Positions 26,813-35,531 of a DNA stretch of 64,000 nt are shown here, piece by piece. Position numbers and translations under genes: made by a program. Each line of letters opens with the position of its first letter. Position 1 is the first letter of the stretch. The notes beneath the pieces were generated by a model. The model was not told the DNA's origin, searched no databases, and was given only the letters and a program-made list of their open reading frames with translations. Origin of the DNA: Draconibacterium orientale (GTDB taxonomy: Bacteria; Bacteroidota; Bacteroidia; Bacteroidales; Prolixibacteraceae); contig NZ_CP007451.1 of the NCBI RefSeq assembly GCF_000626635.1, positions 992,001 to 1,056,000 on the forward strand, read 5' to 3'.

Positions 26813-27892
26813 TTACTGTACAACTGAATGCACATATTCTTTTTCATTTTTCATTACATATCTTATCCTGTTCAGTAATTTCTTTGCAATTTTTATAATT
26901 GCCTTGTTGGGCTTCATTCTTTTACAAAGTTCTAAGTAACACTGTGCCAAAGCCGGATCGTTCCGTGAAGCTATCCAGGCGGCTTCTATAATTATGCCTC
27001 TAAGTGGCTTGTTTGAACGAGAAGTAATCTTTCCTGTTTTATCATTCTCTCCTGATGTATTTGTTCTGGGCACGAGCCCAACAAATGAACACAATTTATC
27101 AAGGTTCTTGAACCGTAAAATCGTTTCAAGTTCTGAAAGCAGGGTAACTGCTACTATCAAGCCTATACCAGGAATACTCCTGAGTAGCTTGATCTTAAAA
27201 CCATACATCACTTCTTTCTCCAGCTCTCTTAACTTACGGTTTATTTTTAACAGCTCTGCCCTTAAATGTTTTACTGTTGCCAATGTGCTTTGTAAAACCA
27301 TACCTCCATAAGGAGTAGACTGTTGTACCTCTTCGAGCCATTGGGTAAATTTCCCGGACCAGTATGTGGAAGCCTGGGCCAGGGGGCCGGGAATCGCAAT
27401 ACCAAAACAATGAAGATGTGATTTTATCCGGCTTTTATGTCTTGATATTTCTTTTACCAATGTTTTACGGTAACGTACCAGCGACCTTAGTTCTTCTGTT
27501 TCTTTATCAGGGACATGAATACCGGTGAGTTCCCCGTTCTTTAATGAACGGGCTATCTTACGACTATCGCGACGATCTTCTTTTTGTTTGCGTTCTTTAT
27601 CTGTAGTCGGAATATCGGCTGGATTGACTACAATACTTTTTATACCATACTTCTCTAAATTTCGGTGAGCGCTGAATCCACAGAAACCAGCTTCATATGC
27701 AGATAAATAATTACCCCCGGGAAAAGTACGTTGAAGGTAAGTATACAAAGTCCCTGCATCAGGATTTTGTGATATCGTCTTGGTTAAACTATTTTCAGTC
27801 ATTGCCGTTACTGTCCAATTTTTTAAATGGGCATCGATTCCTATATAAATGTTTTGTCCCTGAAAACTAATTGTTTTAACTTTCCCTTGCAT
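26813..27892 (-). CDS. IS110-family transposase (recombinase)
   Basis: A 359-residue DEDD recombinase. The RuvC-like N-terminal domain shows Asp in YIGIDAHLKNWTV (near residue 20), Glu in LSAYEAGFCG (near 67) and two Asp in KEDRRDSRKIARSL (near 108). A coiled-coil linker follows, then the C-terminal Transposase_20 domain with LLRSIPGIGLIVAVTLLSE (helix-hairpin-helix, near 236) and the serine-containing NTSGENDKTGKITSRSNKPL (near 287). The frame is intact, so the element may be active. The long non-coding stretch is on the 3' side, as I recall for the IS1111 subgroup. The element ends could not be fixed. Confidence 0.95.
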   Translation of the reverse strand: MQGKVKTISFQGQNIYIGIDAHLKNWTVTAMTENSLTKTISQNPDAGTLYTYLQRTFPGGNYLSAYEAGFCGFSAHRNLEKYGIKSIVVNPADIPTTDKERKQKEDRRDSRKIARSLKNGELTGIHVPDKETEELRSLVRYRKTLVKEISRHKSRIKSHLHCFGIAIPGPLAQASTYWSGKFTQWLEEVQQSTPYGGMVLQSTLATVKHLRAELLKINRKLRELEKEVMYGFKIKLLRSIPGIGLIVAVTLLSELETILRFKNLDKLCSFVGLVPRTNTSGENDKTGKITSRSNKPLRGIIIEAAWIASRNDPALAQCYLELCKRMKPNKAIIKIAKKLLNRIRYVMKNEKEYVHSVVQ

Positions 27893-28085
27893 AAGTGTTC
27901 ATCTTTTTTTGTTTCGCAAAAACTAATTTACAAAACTTGGATGCTTATGCACTTTTACAAACATACAGCCTTTCGGGAGCTCCCCTTGCAATGGGAGCAC
28001 GTTAATGGCAACTTCTGATGTTCATATTAATTGAGTGACTCCGATCCAAATAATTTATCCACTCTCTTTTTTTACAACTTTTTGA

Positions 28086-28550
28086 TCATCCAAATATCAC
28101 AACCGGTATGCCCCGAGAGTTTCCCAAAGGTTTTTCCAGTCGCTCAAATCCTGCCCGTTCATACATGCTCACGGCATTGTCGAACTCGGGTAAAGTTTCA
28201 ATATAAATTTCAGCGAATCCCAATTCTTTTGCCGACCCGATACTTTTTTGCATCAGTCTAGTTCCCAGCCCTTTTCCCCGGGCTTTTGCCAACAGGTAAA
28301 ACTTTACCAATTCAGCACAGCCCTTGGGTAAACCTTCGGTTGGATAAATCCCGCAACAGCCTAATATTTCGCCATCGTTTTCGGCTACCCAAAGAATCGA
28401 TTTTTCATTCTGAAACAGTTCATACAAGTCGTCGGTGGTGGGATCGGAATAAACAGTTCCTTGTTTCGGGGCATCAGATTCATGAAAAGCCGCCCGGATT
28501 ATTTCGGCTAAACAACTATTATCAGTGTTCTTTACCTTTCTGATATTCAT
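28086..28550 (-). CDS. GNAT-family N-acetyltransferase, C-terminus frameshifted
   Basis: A 154-residue acetyltransferase. The acetyl-CoA-binding motif A is KFYLLAKARGKGLGTRLMQKS near residues 83-103, shortened here in view of the reading, and MYERAGFERLEKPLG is motif B near 128. The frame ends GIPVVIFG. Adding one G to the run at 28111-28114 instead gives GHTGCDIWMIKKL and a stop at 28072, the common ending of this GNAT subgroup and a 159-residue protein. This is the fourth homopolymer frameshift in the window. The substrate is unknown. It is probably monocistronic. Confidence 0.85.
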   Translation of the reverse strand: MNIRKVKNTDNSCLAEIIRAAFHESDAPKQGTVYSDPTTDDLYELFQNEKSILWVAENDGEILGCCGIYPTEGLPKGCAELVKFYLLAKARGKGLGTRLMQKSIGSAKELGFAEIYIETLPEFDNAVSMYERAGFERLEKPLGNSRGIPVVIFG

Positions 28551-29238
28551 AATCTAACAAGTGTATCTTTTACATAAAAAAACTACAAACTACCGTATCT
28601 GTCGGGATTTATTTTGCTTTGAAAATATACATAATCAACCAAAAACCAAACTATTGTTCAAGATCACCGTGTGGTTTAACACAAACAGCCACATTGCGCA
28701 AAGAACTTCAATTCACGGCTAATCTCAAATTTTTGTCTGCCAACTACTTATTTTTAACAGCCAACAACATGAAAACCAACAACAAAGCACACATATAAAT
28801 ATCAGCAAGTTTAATATACCGAATTTTACCGTTGGTTGATAAAAATCGCAGCGTATTGCAGCATTCTTTAAGTTTGATCAAAAAGCTGAAAATCCGGCAA
28901 ACGCTGAACAGCTAAAACCGGCATGTAAACAACATTTAACAGGGGAATTCGGGGAACTAGAAACGTTAACAGCGGCACTCCATTTTTTTTACATAGAAAC
29001 ACTATTAAACAGCATTTAAAATGTAAAAAGTGCAATTATCTGGCCGGCTGGCAGATAATAAACTCCCGTTTCCCCGACGGGAGTTTTCTTTTGAAAAATT
29101 GAACAAAAGCGAAGGGTAATAACGCTTGAGTATGAATATAAGTTTACATCATTGAAACGATCATGAAAATCCTTTCTCAATGAGCAAGGAGAAAATGTGC
29201 GTTCCACATGATAGTTTAAAATCTACAATTTGAATCAT
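28551..29238. other. Long intergenic region upstream of susC
   Basis: No credible gene. A TAAGTTTG element (28869-28876) matches the -7 consensus in the susC direction but lacks a TTG at -33. Two hairpins lie nearer to susC and are listed separately. The rest is AT-rich and featureless to me. Confidence 0.5.
29036..29090 (+). promoter_or_regulatory. Tandem hairpins in the susC leader, second terminator-like
   Basis: TTATCTG/CAGATAA (29036-29058) is followed directly by AAACTCCCGT/ACGGGAGTTT (29060-29086) and a T-rich tail. The second looks like an intrinsic terminator about 150 bases upstream of susC, so it may act as an attenuator or end a small upstream RNA. Confidence 0.5.
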
Positions 29239-32200
29239 ATGAAAAAACTACTTCTATTAGTTGTGGCTTTGTTTTGTGGAGTGGGAATACTATTCGCCCA
29301 AACAAAGCAAATTCGCGGAACGGTTACTTCATCCGACGATGGACTACCCATTCCCGGTGTTTCGGTTGCCGTAAAAGGAACTACCTCCGGAACAACCACC
29401 GACCTGGACGGTAACTTTACGTTAACCGTACCTGCCGATGAAATCCTTATTTTCTCCTTTGTTGGGATGAAACGAGAGGAAGTGCCCATTACCGATGCTA
29501 CGGTTTACAACGTAACGCTTGAGCCGGATGTAATTGGTGTTGATGAAGTTATGGTTGTAGCCTACGGTACCGCTAAAAAGGAATCGTTTACGGGCTCAGC
29601 CGGAGTGGTCGATAACGAAATGCTGCAAAAGCGGCCCGTTGCCGATATTTCAAAAGCACTGGAAGGACAGGTAGCCGGTGTTCAAACCACATCGGGAACC
29701 GGACAACCCGGCGAAGGAGCAGAAATTGTTATTCGTGGTTTTGGGTCTATCAACTCCAGCAACAATCCGCTGTATGTGGTTGACGGTGTACCTTTCGATG
29801 GTAACCTGAACTCCATAAACCCGGGCGATATTGAGTCGATGACCATTTTGAAGGATGCTTCGGCCGGTGCGCTTTACGGATCGCGCGGTGCCAACGGAGT
29901 AGTGGTAATTACTACGAAAAAAGGCCAGTCGAAAGAACTGTCGGTGGAATTAAAAGCCACTTACGGATTTTCGAGCCGCGCCATTAAACCATACGAAACA
30001 CTTGGCACAGCCGATTTTATCGAAGCTTCATTCCAGGGTTATAAGAATGCGTTGATCTACACCGACGGAGTTCATCCTGATATGGCCGGCCCGATGGCTG
30101 TTGACGCCTTAAAAGGAAGCTCCGGTATTTTTGGGGCCAACGAAATGTACAATCCATACAACATGCCAGTTTCTGAATTGATCGATCCGCAAACCGGACA
30201 AGTGAATCCTTCGGCGAAATTGCTTTACGAGTCGGACTGGCTTGACGAAGTGACCAACGATAATGCAACACGCCAGGAATACCAGTTATTTATAAATGGC
30301 GGATCCGACAATTCTCAGGTATACGCATCAGTAGCCTACCTAAAAGATGAAGGGTTGCTGAAAACCACTGATTTCGAACGTATCTCGGGAAGAATTGGCG
30401 CAGAGCTGACTCCTAAAAACTGGTTTAAATATGGCGGTAACGTCAACTTCTCAAAAACCGAAACCAACTACCTGGGCTACGATGGCACCACGTCAAACTC
30501 TAACGTATGGTATTCGGCGCAGTTTATGGCGCCTATTTACCCGGTTTATGTGCAAGACGAAAATGGCAATCCCATCCTTTCCGAAACCGGCAAAAAACAG
30601 TTCGACTATGGTTTAACCCGCCCATCAGGTGCCAACCCGAACTGGAACCCTGTAGCAACTTTATATGAAGATGCTTACGAAACTACTGCCGATAACCTTT
30701 CGGGAAGATTCCATTTAAATCTGTTGGGGCTTGGCCTTGGCAGTTCGTTCGACGGACTATCATTTACAACGAACGTTGGATTCGATTACATAAATACCAA
30801 CCAAACCGTTTACTGGAATCCGGACTTTGGTAACGCTGCCAACATTGGCGGCTATCTCGATAAAACCATCGTACGAAGCCTTTCGTACACCATTAACCAA
30901 CTGTTGCGTTACGAGAAAGACTTTGGCAAACACAGTATTAATGTGTTGGCCGGTCACGAGTTTTACAAGCTTACCATTAACGAAATGGAAGGTTCAAAAT
31001 CGGGCTTCCCTTACTCAGGAATTAAAGAGCTGGCACCGGGATCAACAACTTCGGGGCTTACTTCGTTCGAGGATAATTATTCCATCGAATCGTTCCTGAG
31101 CAACGTAACTTACGACTTTGCCGACCGGTATTACCTTTCGGCAAGTTTCCGTACCGACGGTTCATCGCGTTTCCACAAAGATTTCCGCTGGGGTAACTTC
31201 TGGTCGGTTGGAGGATCGTGGCGCATCAGCGAAGAGAGTTTTATGGAAGAAATGACTTTCATCGACAACCTGAAACTAAAAGCCAGTTACGGAAAACAGG
31301 GTAACGACAATATTGGTACATATTATGGCTGGCAGTCGCTTTATAACCTCGACTGGGCCAATGCCAACCTGAATGGAGCGCTACTTTCATCGCTCGAAAA
31401 TACATCGATAAAATGGGAAGAGAACAACAACTTTAACGTGGGTGTTGGTGCCGTTCTTTTCGATCGGTTTGATATTAGTTTTGAATATTACCGCCGTCGC
31501 ACCGTTGATATGCTTATGGAAAAACCAATGGCAACATCGCTTGGTTTCGATAGCTACTGGGCCAACGTTGGCGAGATGCTGAACACCGGTTTTGAGTTTA
31601 ATGCAAACCTGAACCTCATTTCGAATCCAAACTTTGTTTGGAATGCCAACTTTAATCTTACCTCGTTAACTAACGAAATTGTTGAACTGGATGGCGAAAC
31701 AGATCAAATTGTTAACGGCAATATCATTCAGCGAAAAGGTGCAGAAATCAACTCGTATTACCTGGCACAATCGGCCGGAGTGGATGCAGCTACCGGTGCT
31801 CAGTTGTATTGGGTTTACGACCTTGATGCTGATGGAAAACCTGGCGACTCCTACCTTTCTGATGATTACCAGAAAGCATCGCAAAACAAACGGATATCGG
31901 GCAGTCGCATCCCTGACTTTTACGGTGGTTTTGGCAGTAACTTTAAAATCTATAAAAACTTCGATATGTCGTTTATGACGACTTTCTCGGTAGGTGGAGA
32001 AGTTTACGAAAGTGTTTATTCCAACCTGATGAACCCGATTTACATTGGTACCAATTACGCTGCCAATGTAGAACGCGCCTGGAGAAAACCCGGCGATGTA
32101 ACTGATATTCCGCGTATTCAGAACGGAACCGGTTTCTCGCGCCCGTTTACCGACAGCCAGCTAATTGATGCATCGTATTTTTCAATAAAGAATATTACGG

Positions 32201-32394
32201 TAGGTTATACACTTCCTAAAACCATTCTGCAAAATGTGGGTATCGAAAGTGTTCGCGCTTATGTGGCAGTCGATAACCTGGCCATTTTCTCTCATCTCGA
32301 TGGTATGAATCCGCAGTTTGATTTCTCCGGAACTACCGACTTTTCATATACTCCGGTGAGAACAAGCCTTTTCGGAATTGAAGTAAAATTTTAA
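29239..32394 (+). CDS. SusC/RagA-family TonB-dependent outer-membrane transporter
   Basis: A 1,051-residue protein. The start is placed at the ATG at 29239; an in-frame TTG at 29230 is less likely. Signal peptide to about residue 21 (ILFAQ). A carboxypeptidase-regulatory-like beta domain follows (IRGTVTSSDDGLPIPGVSV to about 105), then the plug with VDEVMVVAYGTAKKESFTG and DGVPFDGNLNSINPGDIES, then a 22-strand barrel ending in Phe (FGIEVKF). It imports oligosaccharides or peptides with its lid protein SusD, encoded 12 bp downstream. No glycosidase lies beside it, and an S37 peptidase gene is nearby, so a peptide substrate is possible. Confidence 0.96.
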   Translation: MKKLLLLVVALFCGVGILFAQTKQIRGTVTSSDDGLPIPGVSVAVKGTTSGTTTDLDGNFTLTVPADEILIFSFVGMKREEVPITDATVYNVTLEPDVIGVDEVMVVAYGTAKKESFTGSAGVVDNEMLQKRPVADISKALEGQVAGVQTTSGTGQPGEGAEIVIRGFGSINSSNNPLYVVDGVPFDGNLNSINPGDIESMTILKDASAGALYGSRGANGVVVITTKKGQSKELSVELKATYGFSSRAIKPYETLGTADFIEASFQGYKNALIYTDGVHPDMAGPMAVDALKGSSGIFGANEMYNPYNMPVSELIDPQTGQVNPSAKLLYESDWLDEVTNDNATRQEYQLFINGGSDNSQVYASVAYLKDEGLLKTTDFERISGRIGAELTPKNWFKYGGNVNFSKTETNYLGYDGTTSNSNVWYSAQFMAPIYPVYVQDENGNPILSETGKKQFDYGLTRPSGANPNWNPVATLYEDAYETTADNLSGRFHLNLLGLGLGSSFDGLSFTTNVGFDYINTNQTVYWNPDFGNAANIGGYLDKTIVRSLSYTINQLLRYEKDFGKHSINVLAGHEFYKLTINEMEGSKSGFPYSGIKELAPGSTTSGLTSFEDNYSIESFLSNVTYDFADRYYLSASFRTDGSSRFHKDFRWGNFWSVGGSWRISEESFMEEMTFIDNLKLKASYGKQGNDNIGTYYGWQSLYNLDWANANLNGALLSSLENTSIKWEENNNFNVGVGAVLFDRFDISFEYYRRRTVDMLMEKPMATSLGFDSYWANVGEMLNTGFEFNANLNLISNPNFVWNANFNLTSLTNEIVELDGETDQIVNGNIIQRKGAEINSYYLAQSAGVDAATGAQLYWVYDLDADGKPGDSYLSDDYQKASQNKRISGSRIPDFYGGFGSNFKIYKNFDMSFMTTFSVGGEVYESVYSNLMNPIYIGTNYAANVERAWRKPGDVTDIPRIQNGTGFSRPFTDSQLIDASYFSIKNITVGYTLPKTILQNVGIESVRAYVAVDNLAIFSHLDGMNPQFDFSGTTDFSYTPVRTSLFGIEVKF

Positions 32395-32406
32395 AACAAA
32401 CAGATC

Positions 32407-33987
32407 ATGAAAATAGATAAAATACTTATCCTGTTATTTCTGGTATTCGCAGGTTTTGCATGCCAGGATGAACTGGACACAAACCCTACAGACAGCACAT
32501 CGGGCGATGTATTATTCTCCGATGTACAGAAAGCGAATGTGGCGCTTAACGGAATATACCGCGCTATGTATGTGGCCGAAGAGTGGTCGGCAAACTGGGC
32601 CGACGAAGAGTTTGGGGTTACCGCATTTTTGCTTACCTACGACCTTATGGGCGAAGATATGGTACAAAATGAAGGCGGAAGCGGCTGGTTCTGGTTCGAT
32701 TACATGTACAATGTAAAATCGGATTACACCCACAAAAGCGGCCGCCCTTATTCGGTGTGGTTTTTTTACTATACGTTAATTTCAAATGCCAACTCAATTA
32801 TTGCATCACAGGAAGTTTTAACCGGTGCACCATCGGAGATCAACAGCCTTATCGGGCAGGCCTATGCTTTGCGCGCTTACGCTTATTTCAGCCTCATCCG
32901 TTTCTATCAGCAAACTTATGTGGGTAACGAAAATGCCCCGGGAGTTCCGATTTACACCGAACCCACTACCAACATTTCAGAAGGAAGTCCGAGAGGCACG
33001 GTAGCCGATGTTTACACACAAATTGATGCCGATCTTCAGCAGGCACTCGCCTTGCTCAATCCGGAGGTGGCAGCACCGCGCACTCATTCGTCGCATATCG
33101 ATTACTACGTGGCCAACGGATTGAAAGCACAGGTAGCTTTGGAAAAACAAGATTGGGCAAGCGCCGAATCGGCAGCTACAATGGCCATGAGCGGAGGAAC
33201 GACAATGCTTTCGCACGAGAATCTGGCAAACGGTTTTGCGTTTAACAATGCCAACGCCGGCGCAGTGCTTTGGGGCCTGCAAATTATTGCCGAGCAAATA
33301 TCTGACACCGAATCCTTATTCGGGCATATGGATGCCAGTACACAATCGTATGCCGAAAACGCACGAAAATGTGTGAGCTCGTGGTTATACAACCAAATGG
33401 CCGATACAGATGTGAGAAAACAAATGTGGTGGAATGGCCCGCTGGAAGTAAATGAGCCACTGGGAACACAGTTGAGCTACAACCAGTTTAAATTCCGCTT
33501 CTCCGATCCAACAAATGCTTTAGGCGATTATATTCTGATGCGGCACGAAGAAATGATGCTGATTAAAGCAGAGGCACTTTGTATGCAAAACCGGTTTGGT
33601 GAAGCACGAACTATTCTTGCGGAATTAATGGAAGAACGCGATCCGAATTATGATATTTCGGGATTGACAGATGCCAACACACTAACCGTAAACGATGCAA
33701 ACGGCCCAACAACTCCACTGAATGGTTCATCTACCTTACTCGATGAGATTATCCTGCAACGACGTATTGAATTGTGGGGCGAGGTAGGCCGCATTTTTGA
33801 TATTAAACGGTTAAAAACCGGATTCTCCCGCGATTTCGAAGGCAGTAACCACACTCAAAAATTACTGTCGCGCAATACACTCGATCCTGAATATCCTGAT
33901 TTTGTGATGTCGATACCACAATCGGAATTTGACGGAAATAAAAATATGGACGAGGTGAGTGATCAAAATCCATGGGCTGACAATTAA
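32407..33987 (+). CDS. SusD/RagB-family outer-membrane lipoprotein
   Basis: A 526-residue lipoprotein with lipobox AGFAC (Cys near 19), which caps the SusC barrel and binds the substrate. It has the TPR-rich SusD fold: QAYALRAYAYFSLIRFYQQ near residue 155, PGVPIYTEPT near 178, GLKAQVALEKQDWASAESAA near 238, MLIKAEALCMQNRFGEA near 383 and LDEIILQRRIELWGEVGRIF near 442. C-terminal SIPQSEFDGNKNM is characteristic. It forms an operon with susC (12 bp) and the following lipoprotein gene (11 bp). Confidence 0.95.
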   Translation: MKIDKILILLFLVFAGFACQDELDTNPTDSTSGDVLFSDVQKANVALNGIYRAMYVAEEWSANWADEEFGVTAFLLTYDLMGEDMVQNEGGSGWFWFDYMYNVKSDYTHKSGRPYSVWFFYYTLISNANSIIASQEVLTGAPSEINSLIGQAYALRAYAYFSLIRFYQQTYVGNENAPGVPIYTEPTTNISEGSPRGTVADVYTQIDADLQQALALLNPEVAAPRTHSSHIDYYVANGLKAQVALEKQDWASAESAATMAMSGGTTMLSHENLANGFAFNNANAGAVLWGLQIIAEQISDTESLFGHMDASTQSYAENARKCVSSWLYNQMADTDVRKQMWWNGPLEVNEPLGTQLSYNQFKFRFSDPTNALGDYILMRHEEMMLIKAEALCMQNRFGEARTILAELMEERDPNYDISGLTDANTLTVNDANGPTTPLNGSSTLLDEIILQRRIELWGEVGRIFDIKRLKTGFSRDFEGSNHTQKLLSRNTLDPEYPDFVMSIPQSEFDGNKNMDEVSDQNPWADN

Positions 33988-33998
33988 AAAATACAATT

Positions 33999-34787
33999 AT
34001 GAAGAAAATACAATTAGCATTATTGGTTTTTGTTCTGTCGCTTGCTGCATGCGACCAGGACAATATTGGGGAACTATACGAAACCGATGCATATGTAGCT
34101 TTTAGCACTGAAATTGTTCCGGCAAATATACTGACTGCCGAAAACAATTATTCGGTAAATGTTCAAATTGCACGTTCAAATTTAAATGCACCAACTACTG
34201 CGCAGGTTTCGTTAGAAATGAATGAGAATATTGAAGGCGTTTTTGATCTGGAAAGCACTTCCGTAAGTTTTGCAGAGGGAGAAGGAACAGCCTATGCGAA
34301 AATTGTCCCGCTGGTCGATATATCGCAAATTGATGTTTCGAAAGTGTACGAGTTTAACCTCACCTTAACAGGAGACAATGTTTCAGAATTCTATAGTCAA
34401 ACGACATATAGAGCTTCATTCTTATTAACATTCGAGCCTGTAGGAACCGGAACATTCAGTTCTGAGTTCAGGGAAAATGAATGGACCGTTCAGGTTGAAA
34501 AGGCTCTTGAGGCTGATGTTTATAAAATTATTGACTGCTATGCAGAAGGTTATGATATTATGTTTTCGGTTGATGCTGAAAATAATGTCTTCTATGCTAC
34601 CCAGTTAACGGGCTATATCGATCCGGATTATGGTATGGTAACTTTGGAAATGCCCGATTCGGAAGAACCGGATTCCTATTACATGGGAGAACCTTACCGC
34701 AACGGAAATACAATTTATTTACTGGGGCGTTTCACCGTTGATGCAGGGAGTTACGGACATTGGTACGAGGTGCTTACCTTACCCTAA
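33999..34787 (+). CDS. Surface lipoprotein of the SusC/SusD locus, function unknown
   Basis: A 262-residue lipoprotein with lipobox LAAC (Cys near 19). Residues about 28-145 look like a Calx-beta or DUF1735/DUF4843-like beta sandwich (VNVQIARSNLNAPTTAQVS, VSFAEGEGTAYAKI). The remainder is a beta-rich region with acidic patches (MPDSEEPDSYYMGE). Proteins in this position of SusCD operons are often surface binding proteins; that role is inferred. A terminator follows 26 bases after the stop. Confidence 0.8.
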   Translation: MKKIQLALLVFVLSLAACDQDNIGELYETDAYVAFSTEIVPANILTAENNYSVNVQIARSNLNAPTTAQVSLEMNENIEGVFDLESTSVSFAEGEGTAYAKIVPLVDISQIDVSKVYEFNLTLTGDNVSEFYSQTTYRASFLLTFEPVGTGTFSSEFRENEWTVQVEKALEADVYKIIDCYAEGYDIMFSVDAENNVFYATQLTGYIDPDYGMVTLEMPDSEEPDSYYMGEPYRNGNTIYLLGRFTVDAGSYGHWYEVLTLP

Positions 34788-34813
34788 TCAACCAGCCAAA
34801 TTAGAAAACACTT

Positions 34814-34845
34814 AAAAGGGTTGCCAAAAGGCAGCCCTTTTTTAC
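34814..34845 (+). terminator. Terminator of the SusC/SusD operon
   Basis: GGGTTGCC-aaaa-GGCAGCCC with one G-T pair, then six T. Confidence 0.85.
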
Positions 34846-34859
34846 CCCGGAAAGGCCGT

Positions 34860-35441
34860 TTAAAAGGCCGTTTTAATTTCTTTAATCTTCACTTTATCAA
34901 CCAGTGTTTGCTGTTCATCCTTTTGTTGCTGAATTTTACGCACCACATCCATACCGGAAATGACCTGTCCGAAAGCGGCAAAACCTTGCCCGTCGGGATT
35001 TCGTTTGCCGCCAAAATCCAATTCCGGCTGATCGCCCACACAAATAAAAAACTCGGTTGATGCTGTTCCCGGCTCCATCCGCGCCATCGACATTGTGCCG
35101 TTAAGGTGTTTTAATCCTGTAGCTTCGGTTGTTTCATGTGCAATTGGTTGTATGGTCTCAAAGCGCGGCTCGGTGTACATTCCTCCTTGTATCACTTGTA
35201 TTTTAACATCGTTGTTGGGTTGGTTATCCAGCCGAACAACGCGGTAAAAACAGGCATTTTTATAAGTACCCGCCTCAACATGCTGTAAAAAGTTAGTTGC
35301 TGTTAGCGGCGCATTTATCGTATCAATCTCAACCAGAATGATTCCCAGTTCAGTTTGCATTTCAACGCGGGGAAGTTCCTGTGTGGCGGCTTGAAACGCT
35401 AAGAGCAAAACAGGAATGATAAAGATTATGGCTTTCCTCAT
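34860..35441 (-). CDS. Exported cyclophilin-type peptidyl-prolyl isomerase
   Basis: A 193-residue protein with an N-terminal signal peptide (to about 20, AFQAATQ) and a cyclophilin domain. It shows MQTELGIILVEID, ACFYRVVR near residue 65, VIQGGMYTEPRF near 83, LNGTMSMARMEPGTASTEFFI near 113 and GFAAFGQVISGMDVV near 149. It catalyses proline cis-trans isomerisation during folding in the periplasm. It is convergent with the SusCD operon and divergent from the S37 peptidase gene. Confidence 0.92.
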   Translation of the reverse strand: MRKAIIFIIPVLLLAFQAATQELPRVEMQTELGIILVEIDTINAPLTATNFLQHVEAGTYKNACFYRVVRLDNQPNNDVKIQVIQGGMYTEPRFETIQPIAHETTEATGLKHLNGTMSMARMEPGTASTEFFICVGDQPELDFGGKRNPDGQGFAAFGQVISGMDVVRKIQQQKDEQQTLVDKVKIKEIKTAF

Positions 35442-35531
35442 AATAAAAGTTGAATATTATTTTTTAATTGCAATCAAATGTACAAAAAACGGTTTTGGAT
35501 AACCAGAGCCAACGCATAATTCAAAAAGCTT

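Larger units (their letters stand above)
26499..28020 (-). mobile_element. IS110-family insertion element, ends approximate
   Basis: It comprises the transposase gene with its structured 3' flank and a shorter 5' flank (27893-28020). The 5' flank contains a GCTCCC-cttgcaat-GGGAGC hairpin near 27979-27998. No terminal inverted repeats or target duplication could be recognised; IS110 elements often lack both. It separates the trp operon and the small gene from the GNAT gene. Confidence 0.6.
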
